A stretch of 64,000 nt of DNA from Paratinospora sagittata (GCA_035771175.1 CM069598.1:7843413-7907412); one strand, 5' to 3'; positions 33,283-45,033 are shown, counted from the first letter of the stretch. Notes: a model not told the origin generated them from the letters alone. A program made the numbers and translations.

Positions 33283-35992
33283 TTATGGACTCTTCTTGCT
33301 ATCTGAGTGTGAAAGCCGCTGATCAATAGACTGCAATTGGTTTCGAAGGTTCTGGTTGTCCTCCAGCAGCCTATCATACTCTAAAAGGAACCCTTCAGAT
33401 TGCTTTCTTAGAGCCAATGCATTTGCCTCAGCTGCCTCAACTTCTTTCTCTTTCTTCTTGTAATCAGACTCCAGTTGGTTAACCTTTGCCTTTAAGCTAT
33501 TGATCTCTTCTTCTAAGCCCTTAACCTCCTCTGAACCTCCGCTCTTTCCATCCTCAAAAGCTCTGTTTTGCTTCTTTATGGCTTCCATGCTCTTCCTTAG
33601 TAAACGGAGTTCTCTGATATAATGGTGCAGCCGGTCTATCATAAGAGCAAGGAATAAAGAAAATCCTGCAAGACACAGAACCGAACTTAAATGCAGATCC
33701 AATGGTGAGATACTGTCATCTTTTAGCAGTTCACAAATGTCGACAATGTAAAAAATGCTTGAAGTGGTGCAGAACAGAAAAGTTGCAATAAGATTGAATC
33801 AAGAAAAAATGGCATCCATTATATTGAGTTTCAGTTTCCACTTTGGTGAAAATCAATTGTTGGTTCAAAACATATACATCTAGAAATCAAATTGGCAGTA
33901 ATTGTGTATGACGCGACACCAATGAATAGAAAATGTAAGTACAAACATATCCAAAACCAAATCCTAATGTCCAAAAGATGGAAATAAGACCATTGAATAG
34001 GTTATAACTTACATATCCTAACAAAAGAGGAAAAAGCACCAATTCTCAAATGCATACATCCAGTATGTAATGATGCTCAGAGATAAAGCTCTTTCACCAA
34101 AATAAACAGCTGGAAATAACCAAGTAGTTTCATTAGCACGGGATATGAATAATGCTACTAATGATAGCTTCTAGCAGCAGTTGATTTTAAAAGAGGCAGT
34201 CATCTTTGATAAGAAAGGGTGACTTCAAACGGAAGAATGACCTTCTGCTATTTGATTTAACAGGGCAACCGGTCTTTCATCAAATGAATGCCATATTATT
34301 TTCCTCTCAACAGGACCCAGTTTACAAAAGCTGAAGTTAGACTGCAGGAAATTACCATGAACCATGTTGACCTTAAATTCTCATTTGTCGGAATGAAAAT
34401 AAGCACTTCATTGGTATCACACCAGCAAAATAGTTTTTTTTTTTTTTCTCTCTCTATTTGACGGTTAAATAAAAAATAATAAAAAGAAAAACAAGACTCA
34501 GGTAAATGAATTGGCAAGCCCAACATAAAGAAAAATAAAAATATAAAAAGGAATTCTTCAGCGATATATAAGACCCTTATGTGATCCTTACTCTAAAGCA
34601 TACATATATCTGAGCAACTACACTTAAATTCCGCAATCGCAATAACATGTCATTTGAGGGCATAATGACTTTAGTTACAATTAGAAAGAATGTCTCTTGA
34701 CTCTTCCCATATCACCATGCTACAACAATTTCGTTAAAGAATGGATTGTGAATGAAAACCTTAATGAAGGCGCCTATCAAAGGAAAAAAGATGCCCTTAA
34801 TGAGACTTGCTCGAGAAACTTAGAAGATACATAATTAAAATAGAATCTCAAACGAAAATTTTTTAAAAAAATCATTTGCAATTTGGTCAGGTGAATATGA
34901 AAGATGACAATCATTTTTTCCAATTTCCATATCAGTTTTCCTTCTATAGAGGATTTCCACAAATAATAGTTAACAAATTGATAAATGGGAACAACTCCAA
35001 ATTTTATTTATTTATTGACAACTTAGTGGTATCTGGACCTTTGGCCCGACTAATCCACTAAGGCCCCCTGGCAAAATCGAGCGGGAGACATCCCAGTGGC
35101 CAACGCTAATAAGACGGGAATCGAACTCGTGACCTCGTTTCATGAGACGAGAGCCTCGAGCCACTCAACCAATCAAGCTATGGTTGAACAGCTCCAATTT
35201 TGAGTTTTCTTTGTCCCAACTTCTAATGGCTTACTAAATTGTGTAACTAATAACTGTATTCATTGAAACAAAAAAATAAAAATAAAACTAAGAAATGGTA
35301 TAGATTCAGCAGGTCAACCGTCAACGTCGTCTTAATCTTAGATCCACAATGATTAATTTAACCACAATGCTAATCAAAATACCTCAGTAATTCACGATGT
35401 CACAAACTTGAATTCTTCTTAATTCGAGTTACCTCTAAAAATGAGATTCACAGAAATACAGTCGAATTCTCCCAAATTTTAGATCTACCGCAACCCAAAC
35501 ACAAATACAACATTGTAATTTCACAGAATATACCTAACTCCCACCACACATTCAATAACATCACAATATAATAATCATCAAATCGTCAAAAGATTCAAAC
35601 TTTCATAATCAAATCACGAATTCAAAACAAATTCCAATCAAAATTGAAGTAATAATAACAAATCAACAATCCAAATAAGCTGACCAAGCAGGCAGACACT
35701 CACCCATTAGAGACGCTTCGAGAAGATGCTTAGCCATGAGAACCTGATCCGTCGGATTAACCACACCGGCATCAACCGAACGCTTCTGGATCTTCAACAT
35801 GCTGTACACACTCGACATCAAAACCACGAACACCGTTCCTGCGATCGTCTTCGCCATCACTGGACCCCTCCCGCGCTTAACACGATCCAAGCCCATGATC
35901 ACGAGCTTTCTCAATGGAGTTTTGTACAGAAACAGAAGAATCATCGCTATTTCAGCGAAGATCACAGCGTACAAAAGCTGAATCATCTTCAA
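33283..35992 (-). CDS. BAP31-like (B-cell receptor-associated protein 31) ER membrane protein, 2 exons
   Basis: An ER membrane protein of the BAP31/Yet family, which in other eukaryotes assists export and quality control of membrane proteins. Exon 1 is 35704-35992 and exon 2 is 33283-33665; the GT-AG intron splits a Gly codon (ATG-G/GA-TTT). The total is 672 nt or 223 residues, normal for plants. Residues ~1-115 hold three hydrophobic segments (start MKMIQLLYAVIFAEIAMIL; later LLEASLMG and SLFLALMIDRLHHY). Residues ~130-215 form a Glu/Lys-rich coiled coil (LEEEINSLKAKVNQLE). The last four residues, KKSP, make a dilysine KKxx retrieval signal. The 2-kb intron carries a SINE. Confidence 0.92.
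35004..35185 (-). mobile_element. tRNA-derived SINE in the BAP31-like intron
   Basis: Read on the minus strand it starts with a tRNA-like head ('ttgattggttgagtggctcg', B box ggtcacgagttcgattcc), continues with gggatgtctcccgctcg and ends in taaataaataaa. A 15-bp duplication with two mismatches flanks it: gaacaactccaaatt at 34989-35003 and gaacagctccaattt at 35186-35200. It lies antisense to nothing: gene and SINE share the strand. Confidence 0.85.
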
Positions 35993-36119
35993 ACACAGAG
36001 AGAACGCAAAACCAGAGAATCGCGAAATTGGGAATCAACAGAGACCAAGTTTGGTGAGATCTGAGTGTTTTCAAGTCGGTGTTTGTGGAAATTTAATGGT
36101 CTTGATGAGATCACGGTGG

Positions 36120-36127
36120 TGGGCCCA
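36120..36127. promoter_or_regulatory. TGGGCCCA (site II-like) element upstream of the BAP31-like gene
   Basis: A palindromic TGGGCCCA lies 128 bases upstream of the start codon. TGGGC motifs are common TCP-binding sites in promoters of broadly expressed plant genes. Function here is inferred from position only. Confidence 0.4.
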
Positions 36128-36292
36128 CAACTCGGGTGTCGGCAATTATCGTACATCGAGGAGCCGTGAGAAAAGAAGAAAGGAAGGGAGAAAGAACGAG
36201 GGTGATGTGGTGATCCGGAGGTCAGATCTGGAACTTGGCGTAACAGGTGGACAACGACGTAAAGGTATGAGAACGGTTTTGGTGTGGCGGGA

Positions 36293-36300
36293 CCACGTGG
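36293..36300. promoter_or_regulatory. G-box CCACGTGG upstream of the BAP31-like gene
   Basis: A palindromic CCACGTGG lies about 300 bases upstream of the start. ACGT-core boxes bind plant bZIP factors, including those of ABA and ER-stress signalling, which would suit an ER protein. The link is inference. Confidence 0.35.
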
Positions 36301-36589
36301 CGGAAAGTGGTTGGGTGAGCTAGTGGGGTTGGTTGACGAACGGTTCTCGGGGATAACCAGCGTAATCATGGGAAAAGGTTAATTAATATATTTAGGTAAG
36401 AAGATGGGGTACTTGGACAGGCTGAGAGAGCGTTGCCCCCATGATAGTATTAATTATTATCAATTTTGTAGCTGATACAAATGTCGGCTGAGGCCCACCT
36501 TTAGTTGCCTTAGCAACTACGAATTTGATTTCATATCTTAAAGTGTCAAAATATATTTTTCATCCAGGACCCAGCTGGTATTGTTTATA

Positions 36590-36772
36590 GGGTAATGCTA
36601 AATAGAACCAAGAGAACAAAATCAAAATACCAACTAAACTTAGGTGGCATCACTTTTACCATTGGATTTTTCATCACTTGAATTTTACAAGGTCCCATCA
36701 ATGGTGTAGGGTGATGCCACCTAGGCGTAGTTTGTATTTTGAATTTGTTTTTAGGTCTATTTAGCATCACCC
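36590..36772. mobile_element. Mutator-like MITE with long terminal inverted repeats
   Basis: Starts gggtaatgctaaatagaacc and ends ...tctatttagcatcaccc; about 60-70 bases at each end are imperfect reverse complements, meeting near aggtggcatcac / gtgatgccacct. Flanks ttgtttata (36581-36589) and ttgtttaaa (36773-36781) match at 8 of 9 positions, as for the 9-bp duplication of Mutator-like elements. Total 183 bp, no coding capacity. It sits about 600 bp upstream of the BAP31-like start codon. Confidence 0.8.
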
Positions 36773-39736
36773 TTGTTTAAATATCTTAACCATGTTAGTA
36801 AATGATGTATAAATATGAAAAATGTTGTAGAGGCGTAGGGTAAAACGCAAATGAAAACATGAATTTCTTGTGTCCATATGATCCACAGGAGTTGTGTGCG
36901 TGTGTCTTATATAGCATGGGACGATACTTAGTAGTTCTCTTTTCGTTTATATCATATTAAGATTAATTTTTTTATATAAATATTAGTTAATTTTAACGGT
37001 GTGCATCCAGATCTTTTCATTTAAAGTTAAAAATTCGATTATCTCTCATTGCAAATAAGTAAGAGTTTTCCTTCTACTAATAAAAGTGAAAGCGCATGGA
37101 CTCTACTCGGGCCCCTTATGCCTCTTGTTATTATGTTCGTCGCTCACAATACTTTATTCCATAAAATACGATTGACTTAATAATAGTCTTATCAATTTGT
37201 AAGACAATAGGGTTTCTGTAGAAAAGTTAAAGATATATATTCAACTCTAAAATAGAGGCAATATATAGACAGTTACATCCTAAAATTAGGTCATAAATTA
37301 AAAAAATAAATTATTTCTATATTTATAGAATCTATTACTTTTTATATGCAGACATAATTTTAACTGGGTACAAAAAAAAATCATATAATACCATGAAAAT
37401 ACTCCTAGTTTACATTCTATCATATTTTTCCCTTGTAATAATAAATTGATCTTAAACATTTGAAAATTTTACTCCTTTATATTTCTGAACTTTCAATCTC
37501 CACATCTTGATGAATTCCTAATTATTAAAATTATATATGATATTTAATAAAAGTCTTACTAAATATAATGAAGGGTGTGATTGGTAGTTAAAGAAAATTT
37601 TCTCTAAAAGATAATATTTTCTTGAAAAAAAAGTTCTCATGATTGTTTGATTGAAGATAAAAAAAAATTTCTAGGTGGTTATTAAGTAGTTATTCGACTT
37701 TATAACTGTAACTTTTTTAAATTTAGTGTAAAAAAAAATTTTTATAAGAATTTTTTTTTTCTCAACCCCTAACTGAAAAAATTATAATAAAAAGATGGTG
37801 GGTCCCAAAAAAAAATTTAAAAGTTTTTTCTCACATTTTTGCCGATCAAACATTAAAAATTACTATTCTTTCATAAAAATTATTTTTCACCAACCATACA
37901 CACTCAAAAATAATAAACTTGAGTCAAATCAATATTATTAACACTTTGACCGTTTACTAAAGATAAGTGAGCATCCATCCATTTGCAGACTTTCCCATCT
38001 AGACAATGTCTTTGTCATTCAGTGTATTAGACGACAGAAAAAATAAGTAAATAAATACTTTTTTTTTTTTTTGCATGAATATATGCAAACTCACCTTCAA
38101 GTTTTAGATGGACAACATATTAGGCTATTATACGTAGATTATTAAAATGGTTACCATAAGTTTCAAGTTTCAAAAATCTGAGGAATAAGGGACTAAAATA
38201 CAAAATTAAAATATAATGATTTTGTTAGCTCAAGATCTAGAAAACACCACAAAACCAGGGGCCTAACTATTTAGGGGTTAATCTGGGCTATAAGGCTATA
38301 ACCAGGGCTATAACCAGGTAAGTTTTTTATAAATATATAACTTGATGCTTATGTAGACATAAATACCTTAATCCATTTGGTAGAGTGGTGTAGGTGGTTA
38401 TATTAGGTCATGGGTTTAAATCAAGCAATCCAATAATTTTTATTTTTTCTTCTCCATATATCCTTCTATCCAATATTCATTTATTTCCATTTTGATCCTT
38501 CTACCCAATAATAATTATTAATAAACTAATCCAATAATAATGTTTTCAAAAAAACAAAATAATAATAATAATAATAATCCATAAATATATTTTTTCTTCT
38601 CCATGTATCATTCTACCCAATATTCATTTGTCTCTATTTTGATCTTTCTAACCAATAATAATAATCAATAAATAAATTAATAAATAATTTGATACAAGTC
38701 TACATTAAATAATTTCAAAAAATAATTACATACCAAAAAAATGAGAAAAAGTACATATGTCACATCGCTATTATTATTATTACTATTATTTTTTAAAAAT
38801 AATTACTAATGAAAGAAAATAAAAAAAGTGAGATATACTAATTATTTGAAAAAAATAAATATTTTTTTTAACACTAGCACGCATCTACCTTCATTTATAT
38901 TTTAAGTCTCTCTCTACCTACATCTTATTTAACTAAATGCTAGACATTGAGAATAAAATTAATAGTGTTGTTAAACTGTCAGTTACTATATGAATCCACT
39001 TTTTTTATTCCCCGTATGAGTAATGATATTTAAATTATAAGTTTATGCATTTTATAATTATCTTTTTCATGTTATTTTAAGTCCTACTCTACCTTTACTA
39101 ATATTATGAGATATTAATAAGTTATTTTTCTTAATTAGCCTAGGTAAATGTCTTCATTGCGTATACTTGAACCGTCTTAAACTATCTTGGATACAGGGAC
39201 GTAGCCCTTCATGACTAGCTTGGACTTAGGTAAATATTTTTTAAAAATTATTTCATAATATCCTTAATTTAATTATATCCTTATCCCTAATTCAACGTCT
39301 AAATCACTTAAATTGCAAATGCAAATCGCTAAAAACTTCCTCCATCGCAATTCCAAATTAACGCTCAAATTGCAGCTCTAAATCAACGCTCAAATCGCCC
39401 AAAACTTCCTGAAACTCTTAATGTATCATTGAGATTTTTTTTTATTTTTTTTTTAATTTTAGCCCGGGCATGTTTTAAGATGGAACTAAGAGCTAGAAAG
39501 CTTGTACCAAAGAAATCTCTTACAAATTTTATTTTCTCAATAAGAAAATTCCGTTCTTCCAAACATTTGAATACCACATATACACCTTTAAATGAAGATA
39601 TCCAATTATAACGAATCAAAGAATAAATTCAATACAAATAATGAGCTCTAGGAAGGTATTTACAGTTCCTAGTAATCACATAAATTACAAATACATAAGA
39701 AATTACATGCCCGGATCAAGATGATCACCAATTCAT
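36773..39736. other. Intergenic, AT-rich
   Basis: No gene recognised. A tRNA-like stretch (tttggtagagtggtg; ggtcatgggtttaaatc at about 38406-38422) suggests an old SINE head. A 90-bp direct duplication follows (listed separately). Bases 39637-39736 are likely 3' UTR of the minus-strand gene. Confidence 0.5.
38442..38678 (+). repeat. Imperfect direct duplication of about 88 bp
   Basis: 38442-38528 and 38590-38678 share tttttcttctccat, caatattcattt, attttgatc and caataataa in the same order with scattered differences. They are separated by about 60 bases rich in AAT repeats. Origin unknown. Confidence 0.65.
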
Positions 39737-41035
39737 TCAGAAGAGCTTACTTGCAAACTCTTCATGATCACTTACATCCTCGTCTCCAGACGACGAAGAC
39801 GCTGCAAGCCTTCTTAGTTCAGATAAGCTTCTTCCAAGCTGTAAAGCCACCTTCATCTCCAACAATTCTCCATTTTCTCTCCTACCAACTTCTCTTTCTC
39901 CCAAAGCAGATTCAATAGATTCTTGCAGCAATAAAAACGAACCAGCGCAATTTCTATACATCTCGAACACCATTCCAACTTGTCCACCGTGTTCTAATGT
40001 GTTAACTACGCTTGCCAATGCTCCAAAAGCAACACCCAACACAGCTGGCCATGGCCCAAGTGAAGAAGATCCCACAAAAACAGACCCAATTGCAGCAACA
40101 CCAGTGAGTAGAGGACCTGAAATTGCTAAGATTTCGTTAACTTTCAACACCAATTTGCTCAATCTTACATATTCTGCAGTGTCCTTTCTCTTCAACACTT
40201 CAACAATTCCCTTCATTTCTTCCTCGAGTCGCAAACTCCAACCATTCTTCTCTGTTTTCTCATCGAGATTTCGCAGTTGTTGTTGGTGTTGTTTGTGTTG
40301 TTGAGGCCACCACACAGCAGGTTTTACAGTTTTTGGGAACTTGTCAAGCATGACTCCACCAAGTAATGGAAGAGGGTAAGCTTTATCTAGTGCCAAAACC
40401 CTTTCCAATGCATCATTTACATCATGACAAGTCGGATTCGCAAGCGCCAATCTCGTCTGAATCTGCCCGTGAAGCTGCTTGAACAACCTTGCTGCATTCC
40501 TCTGCTCTTCAGCAAGTTCAGAAGGCTGGAGCTTGTTCATAACTAGCAGGATCGCCGTGGCTGCTGAGTACATGAGACTTGAAGATAATTTCAGGGCCAA
40601 AAGGGGTGCTCCAGCTTGGCTAATTGCTGCTAATCCGGCCATGGTGGCCGCTGTAATTGTGATTGCATTGGTTGAGGTAAGAAGGAGGTTGTTCCAGTTG
40701 TTCCGTTGCTCTCCGATGTTGTTGTGCATCTCAACTCTATCTGCTACGGCATCCATGATCGCGTAAAGCTCAACTACTACCTGGGAATTCAACGGTTTGG
40801 TTTCATCCTGTCTTTTGTTGATATCAAATTTCAGGTCTTGCCCAGTTAGAACCGCAGTGTAAAGATCTCTTTTCTTGTTCAATTCATCCACCAAGTTTGG
40901 ATTTGGTAATTTTGGGAAGGAGAGAGCTGGTAACCGAAGTTTAGGAGCATGGAGAGTAGCTTTGATTTGTTGATGTTGTGGACTTGGAGAAAATGATGAA
41001 CGAAGGAGGGTATTGGAATGAAGGGCCGCTGTCAT
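39737..41035 (-). CDS. Probable F-box protein At4g22030-like, intronless
   Basis: A 432-residue plant-specific protein of the family named after Arabidopsis At4g22030; the biochemical role is unknown. Family marks seen: VVELYAIMDAVADRVEMHNN, IGEQRNNWNNLLL, ALDKAYPLPLLGGVM, KFPKTVKPAVWWP and NTLEHGGQVGMVFEMYRNCA. The first ~45 residues are Ser/Pro/Arg-rich with few acidic residues, like a plastid transit peptide. Two long hydrophobic, Ala/Gly-rich stretches (about residues 118-165 and 303-345) could enter a membrane. No F-box is visible, so the database name should not be read as function. The start is the first ATG after a TATA box at 41126-41135. Confidence 0.88.
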   Translation of the reverse strand: MTAALHSNTLLRSSFSPSPQHQQIKATLHAPKLRLPALSFPKLPNPNLVDELNKKRDLYTAVLTGQDLKFDINKRQDETKPLNSQVVVELYAIMDAVADRVEMHNNIGEQRNNWNNLLLTSTNAITITAATMAGLAAISQAGAPLLALKLSSSLMYSAATAILLVMNKLQPSELAEEQRNAARLFKQLHGQIQTRLALANPTCHDVNDALERVLALDKAYPLPLLGGVMLDKFPKTVKPAVWWPQQHKQHQQQLRNLDEKTEKNGWSLRLEEEMKGIVEVLKRKDTAEYVRLSKLVLKVNEILAISGPLLTGVAAIGSVFVGSSSLGPWPAVLGVAFGALASVVNTLEHGGQVGMVFEMYRNCAGSFLLLQESIESALGEREVGRRENGELLEMKVALQLGRSLSELRRLAASSSSGDEDVSDHEEFASKLF

Positions 41036-41125
41036 ATTGTGATTTCAATTTGAATTTGCTTATTGCTGTGGAAGTGTTGGAAGTTTTGAGTTTGTTTTGT
41101 GAGATAGTTGGGGGCTGAAGAGTAG

Positions 41126-41135
41126 CTATTTATAG
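41126..41135 (-). promoter_or_regulatory. TATA box of the At4g22030-like gene
   Basis: On the minus strand the sequence reads CTATAAATAG, a near-perfect plant TATA box, about 90 bases upstream of the start codon, predicting a leader of roughly 60 bases. Confidence 0.65.
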
Positions 41136-41872
41136 ATAGATGGCTGGGTAGGTAAAACGAAGGCTTGTTCAAATTTGGAGAATTTAGGACTTGTTCTTTG
41201 TCTAATTTTTGTTCAGTTGGTCTTTTCTATTTTGTGGGATTTGACTTTCAATTGGTGCAAAACCGGTCAAGCCTTGAAATGGACAAACTTCATCATTGAA
41301 TGTTGACTCTTAATTGATTTTGGAGAGGGTAATTTTAGGAAGGCTTTTGTTTATTTATTTATTTATATTTATCCTAGCGTGGATTATTAGGCTTCCACTA
41401 ATCAAATATATGTTTGAGGTCAAGTGATTTTTAATATAGTTGAGAGTTTTAGTTTTGTAAAAGTTCTTGGGTTCAAGGTTTTTTCTTAAGAGCAGCTAGA
41501 TAGACTCTATTAATGGACTATTTATATATCAATAACTAACACAACCTCACTGTAACATACATACATTCTTCCTATCCCAGCTAAAAATCAAAAAAAAATT
41601 TAAACTACCCTTCCCATAATCTACCCCACCCTTCCTTCTTCTTCTTCTTCTCTTTCATTTCTTCTTCTCCAAAACCTAGCTTCTAACTTTAAAAGCCCAC
41701 TATTTTCATCTTTTTTATCTTAGTTGGAAGAATATTGTAGCTAGGAAAGCATCATTTAAACCCTATTTAGAGCGAATTGCCACTCATCGTCTTTGAAAAT
41801 TTTTCGACATTTGACCCTTTGAATAAGTAAAAAATACATATTTTAATAAAAAAAAATTTGTTTCTATTTATG

Positions 41873-43935
41873 TGTCGCGACCCCTTCTCGGGTAATGTCA
41901 CGACCGGCACAATGCCCCAGATAATGTCACAACCCAACAAAACCAAAGACACTAATAAGCCTCTAAATTTCATCATTCTTTTGATTATCTTATACAGTCC
42001 AAAATTCATCACTAACTATGTTTTATATACAATAGTAGGTGTGATAGTTACATACAAAAATAAGAGATTAAAACATTTAGAACTAATTCCCAAGTCCCCA
42101 AATTTATAAATCAAAACTTACTTTCAAAAGATGAAAAGGACGGCTACACTCACTCTGAGCCTTGTTCTTTTCTTTCTGATATGGACCTAAAAGAAAATAG
42201 GAAAAAATAGGATGAGCTCAACTAGCTCGATGACTATTTTTCACAGTAATCTCCACATATGCATTTATGTAAAACATGTATGATACTTGAAATAACATTG
42301 ATAAATTCAAATACATCAATGAATTATACATGATACATGCTTCCAAACTAAACATACAATTATGTATCGTTTTCATAAAAATGTAGAAAAGTCTCAATGA
42401 GAGGTCACATCAGGATAACACATGCCTACACTTCCCTCATTGCGCTATGAGTTCAGACCAGCTCATTATTCCAATAATAATCCTTTTACCATTACATTCC
42501 TCAGTTATTCGAAAAGTTCTTTCCACGAAGTATCAATCCAAGTACTCCGACGGCACATTTTCCTGAAGAACAAGTAAATAGAAAGACAACAACGTCAAGG
42601 TATTTAATCTAAAATACCCAAGGTCATACCAATGCATAAATTTGTGATCTTGATTCTAAATACAATGCACGTGCATATCATAGGATGCATATCATTTCAC
42701 AATTCAATTTCACATATACACAATGCTATAAATAGAGAATTAAGGTAGAAATATTCACAACCACAAAATTTTGCCTAGGTCCACAATTTTTAGCCAATTC
42801 ACCAATACTTTAATTGTGTTCACAAATCCTCATTCAATTCATAATCAACCCACTACAAATTACACATTGCACACACACAAATGAATTCTAGCAACATGAA
42901 TTTAATCACTTGATCATTCAATTAATCACTAAGTATCAATAATTCATTTACTTTAGCATTTCAGTTACTAACATGGAAATTTCAGCACATAATTCTTTAA
43001 TCAAATTAATCATTTGATCACCAAATTAACACAGAATTTTCACCCACATAAGTTAATCAATTTAATCACTAAATTATTCATAATCCATTACTAACCAACT
43101 TACCAATATATTGCCCAATTCTCTAAATTTCCAGCACAAGTACAACATTTGAACTCATCACCAAACCCAAAATTTTATAAATTCTGCATTCCAAATATTG
43201 TCATTCATCATCACCAATTGTTCAAGATCAATTTCCAGCCATGAATCACATTAAAACACCACAAATGAATACTGAAAATGGGTTCCCAAAATCCTTACCC
43301 AACAAGGTCTGGAATACCCATATCAGGCACAGAGAATCAGTGTTTAAACCATTAAATTTGCTCACCAAACAACCAAGCATTGATCCTCCCATGGTTTCCT
43401 TCAATGCATCACTCAAAATCCAGCAGAAACCTCAAGTTTCCAGCTCTACTTCTAATCATGGAAACCATGTGCATGTCGCATAATGGAAGAAAGGAACTCA
43501 AATTTGTAATTTACACACCCAAAACCATAGATCTCACCCCCGTTTAGGAGCTCCAGCATCATCTTCTTTCTTCCTTTTTCTCTGTTTTTTCTTGACAACT
43601 TGCAAGCTCAATTTGTTTCAATTCAGCAAGTTTAAACATCTAAATCAGCTTGCTAGCAAATTTAATTGCTCAATACGTGCCAAAACCATTGCAAAGTGGT
43701 TGTAAATGGGTAAGACACCTATTTCATATCATGCACAACTTTTTTTTTTAATTTCGGGCCCACCTAGAAGTGCACTTCTTGCACCCACTTAGGGTACCAA
43801 TAACCCTAAAATACATTTAAACATACTTCGTATACACACAAGTACAAGTATTATACACATTTAATAAATACACAAAACTTAGAGTTGGGTATTCTACGCT
43901 ATCATAACGTCATATGCGAAAAGTGAGTCGTTACA
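41873..43935 (-). mobile_element. Solo LTR (2,063 bp) with 5-bp target-site duplication
   Basis: On the plus strand it starts TGTCGCGACC and ends GAGTCGTTACA, so both ends are TG...CA. It is flanked on both sides by ttatg (41868-41872 and 43936-43940), the 5-bp duplication expected for LTR retrotransposons. On the minus strand it begins TGTAACGACTC, resembling plant gypsy LTRs, which suggests antisense orientation. No internal gag-pol or second LTR follows. The short open frames inside (for example 43241-43483) are not considered genes. Confidence 0.88.
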
Positions 43936-43984
43936 TTATGGGTGTTTTTTAATGTGTTTTGCACGAAAAATAAACAAGAATGAA

Positions 43985-44435
43985 GCTCGTCCTTAGGGTC
44001 GGTCGACCCTCCTTTGAAAGGGTCAGCCTTGTCCGGCCGACCCTCTTATTTTTTATTATCACATATCATATTGCATTGGGGTGCATTTCGTGACAATTTT
44101 GACATGTTTTCACCTATTCCGGGCTAATTTGGGCAGAGGGTCACCGTTCCCCACTCGTTACTCTCATGTGGGATACGGGTGAGGTATGACACTCTACCAC
44201 CTAAATGAGCTCGAATTGAGTGTAAACATGACAAAATTATCGTGAAATACATCCCAATGCAATATGATACGTGAAAATGAAAATAAAAAAATAAAAAAAA
44301 TAAGAAGGTCGAACGGACAGGACCGGCCCTTACAAAAAAGGGTCGGTCGACCATGGCCAACCCTCCTGTACAAGGGTCGGCCTCGTAAGGTTGACCTTTA
44401 TAACGATTTTTCTTAAAAAAAAAAAAGAAGCTCAT
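43985..44435. mobile_element. Palindromic element with about 200-bp imperfect arms
   Basis: The left arm (about 43990-44150) and right arm (about 44180-44425) are reverse complements: left gggtcggtcgaccc, ccggccgacc, catatcatattgcattgggg and gacaattttgacatgttt pair with right aacatgacaaaattatc, 'cccaatgcaatatgata', gaccggccctt and gggtcggtcgacc. The centre is near 44160. The right arm holds an extra GGTCGGCC-rich block. GGTCGGTCGACC motifs are themselves palindromic. It begins only about 45 bases after the solo LTR. A transcript would fold into a long hairpin. Confidence 0.75.
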
Positions 44436-44585
44436 TTTAGTAATTTCAGTTGAGGGTATTTAAGGAATTACATAAAATAGGTGGAGTGGGGTGTAAATAG
44501 TCTATTAATGGGGTCTATCTCTTATTGGTCCCTCTACACGTTATAAGTGTTAATGATAACATGATGTACATTATTCGGCCTTGAC

Positions 44586-45033
44586 TAGGGGTGGCAATAT
44601 AGGTCGCGACTCGAAACCGACATGAAATTAACAGGTTTGAGTTTTGCATAAATAGGTGCGGGTCAAAATCAGGTACACCTCTTAAACCTGAAATTGACCC
44701 GTTTAACACCATTATATTTTGTGTTGAGACTTATGTTATGTGTGAAGACTTTTTAATATTTTATGTCATGTGTTGAAACTATATGGTTGTATAATTATGA
44801 TTTTGAATTTTTGATTTATATGTTAATTTAGAATTTATGCATGTTAAATATGCTAGAATGAACTTGTTTAAGATTTAAGGGTTATAAACAGGTTAACCTG
44901 TTTAACCCGTTTATTAAACGTATCGGGTTTGAGTTTACATATAATGATACGTTATTTAAACGTGTCGTGTTTGAATTTACAATATACTTCATTATGCACG
45001 ATTACGACACGATAACACGAATTGTCACCCTTA
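44586..45033. mobile_element. hAT-like MITE (TAGGGGTGGCAAT termini)
   Basis: Left end taggggtggcaat and right end attgtcaccctta are reverse complements at 11 of 13 positions. The inside holds GGTTTGAGTT, CGTGTCGTGTT and CACGATAACACGA tracts typical of a widespread plant MITE group. No matching 8-bp duplication was found, so the ends may have decayed. Confidence 0.65.

Noticed and set aside
35989..36369. 126-residue minus-strand frame upstream of the BAP31-like gene
   Set aside because: It occupies the promoter and leader region, overlaps an opposite-strand frame, and has no recognised domain.
43241..43483. 80-residue frame as a possible gene
   Set aside because: It lies inside the solo LTR and has no domain.
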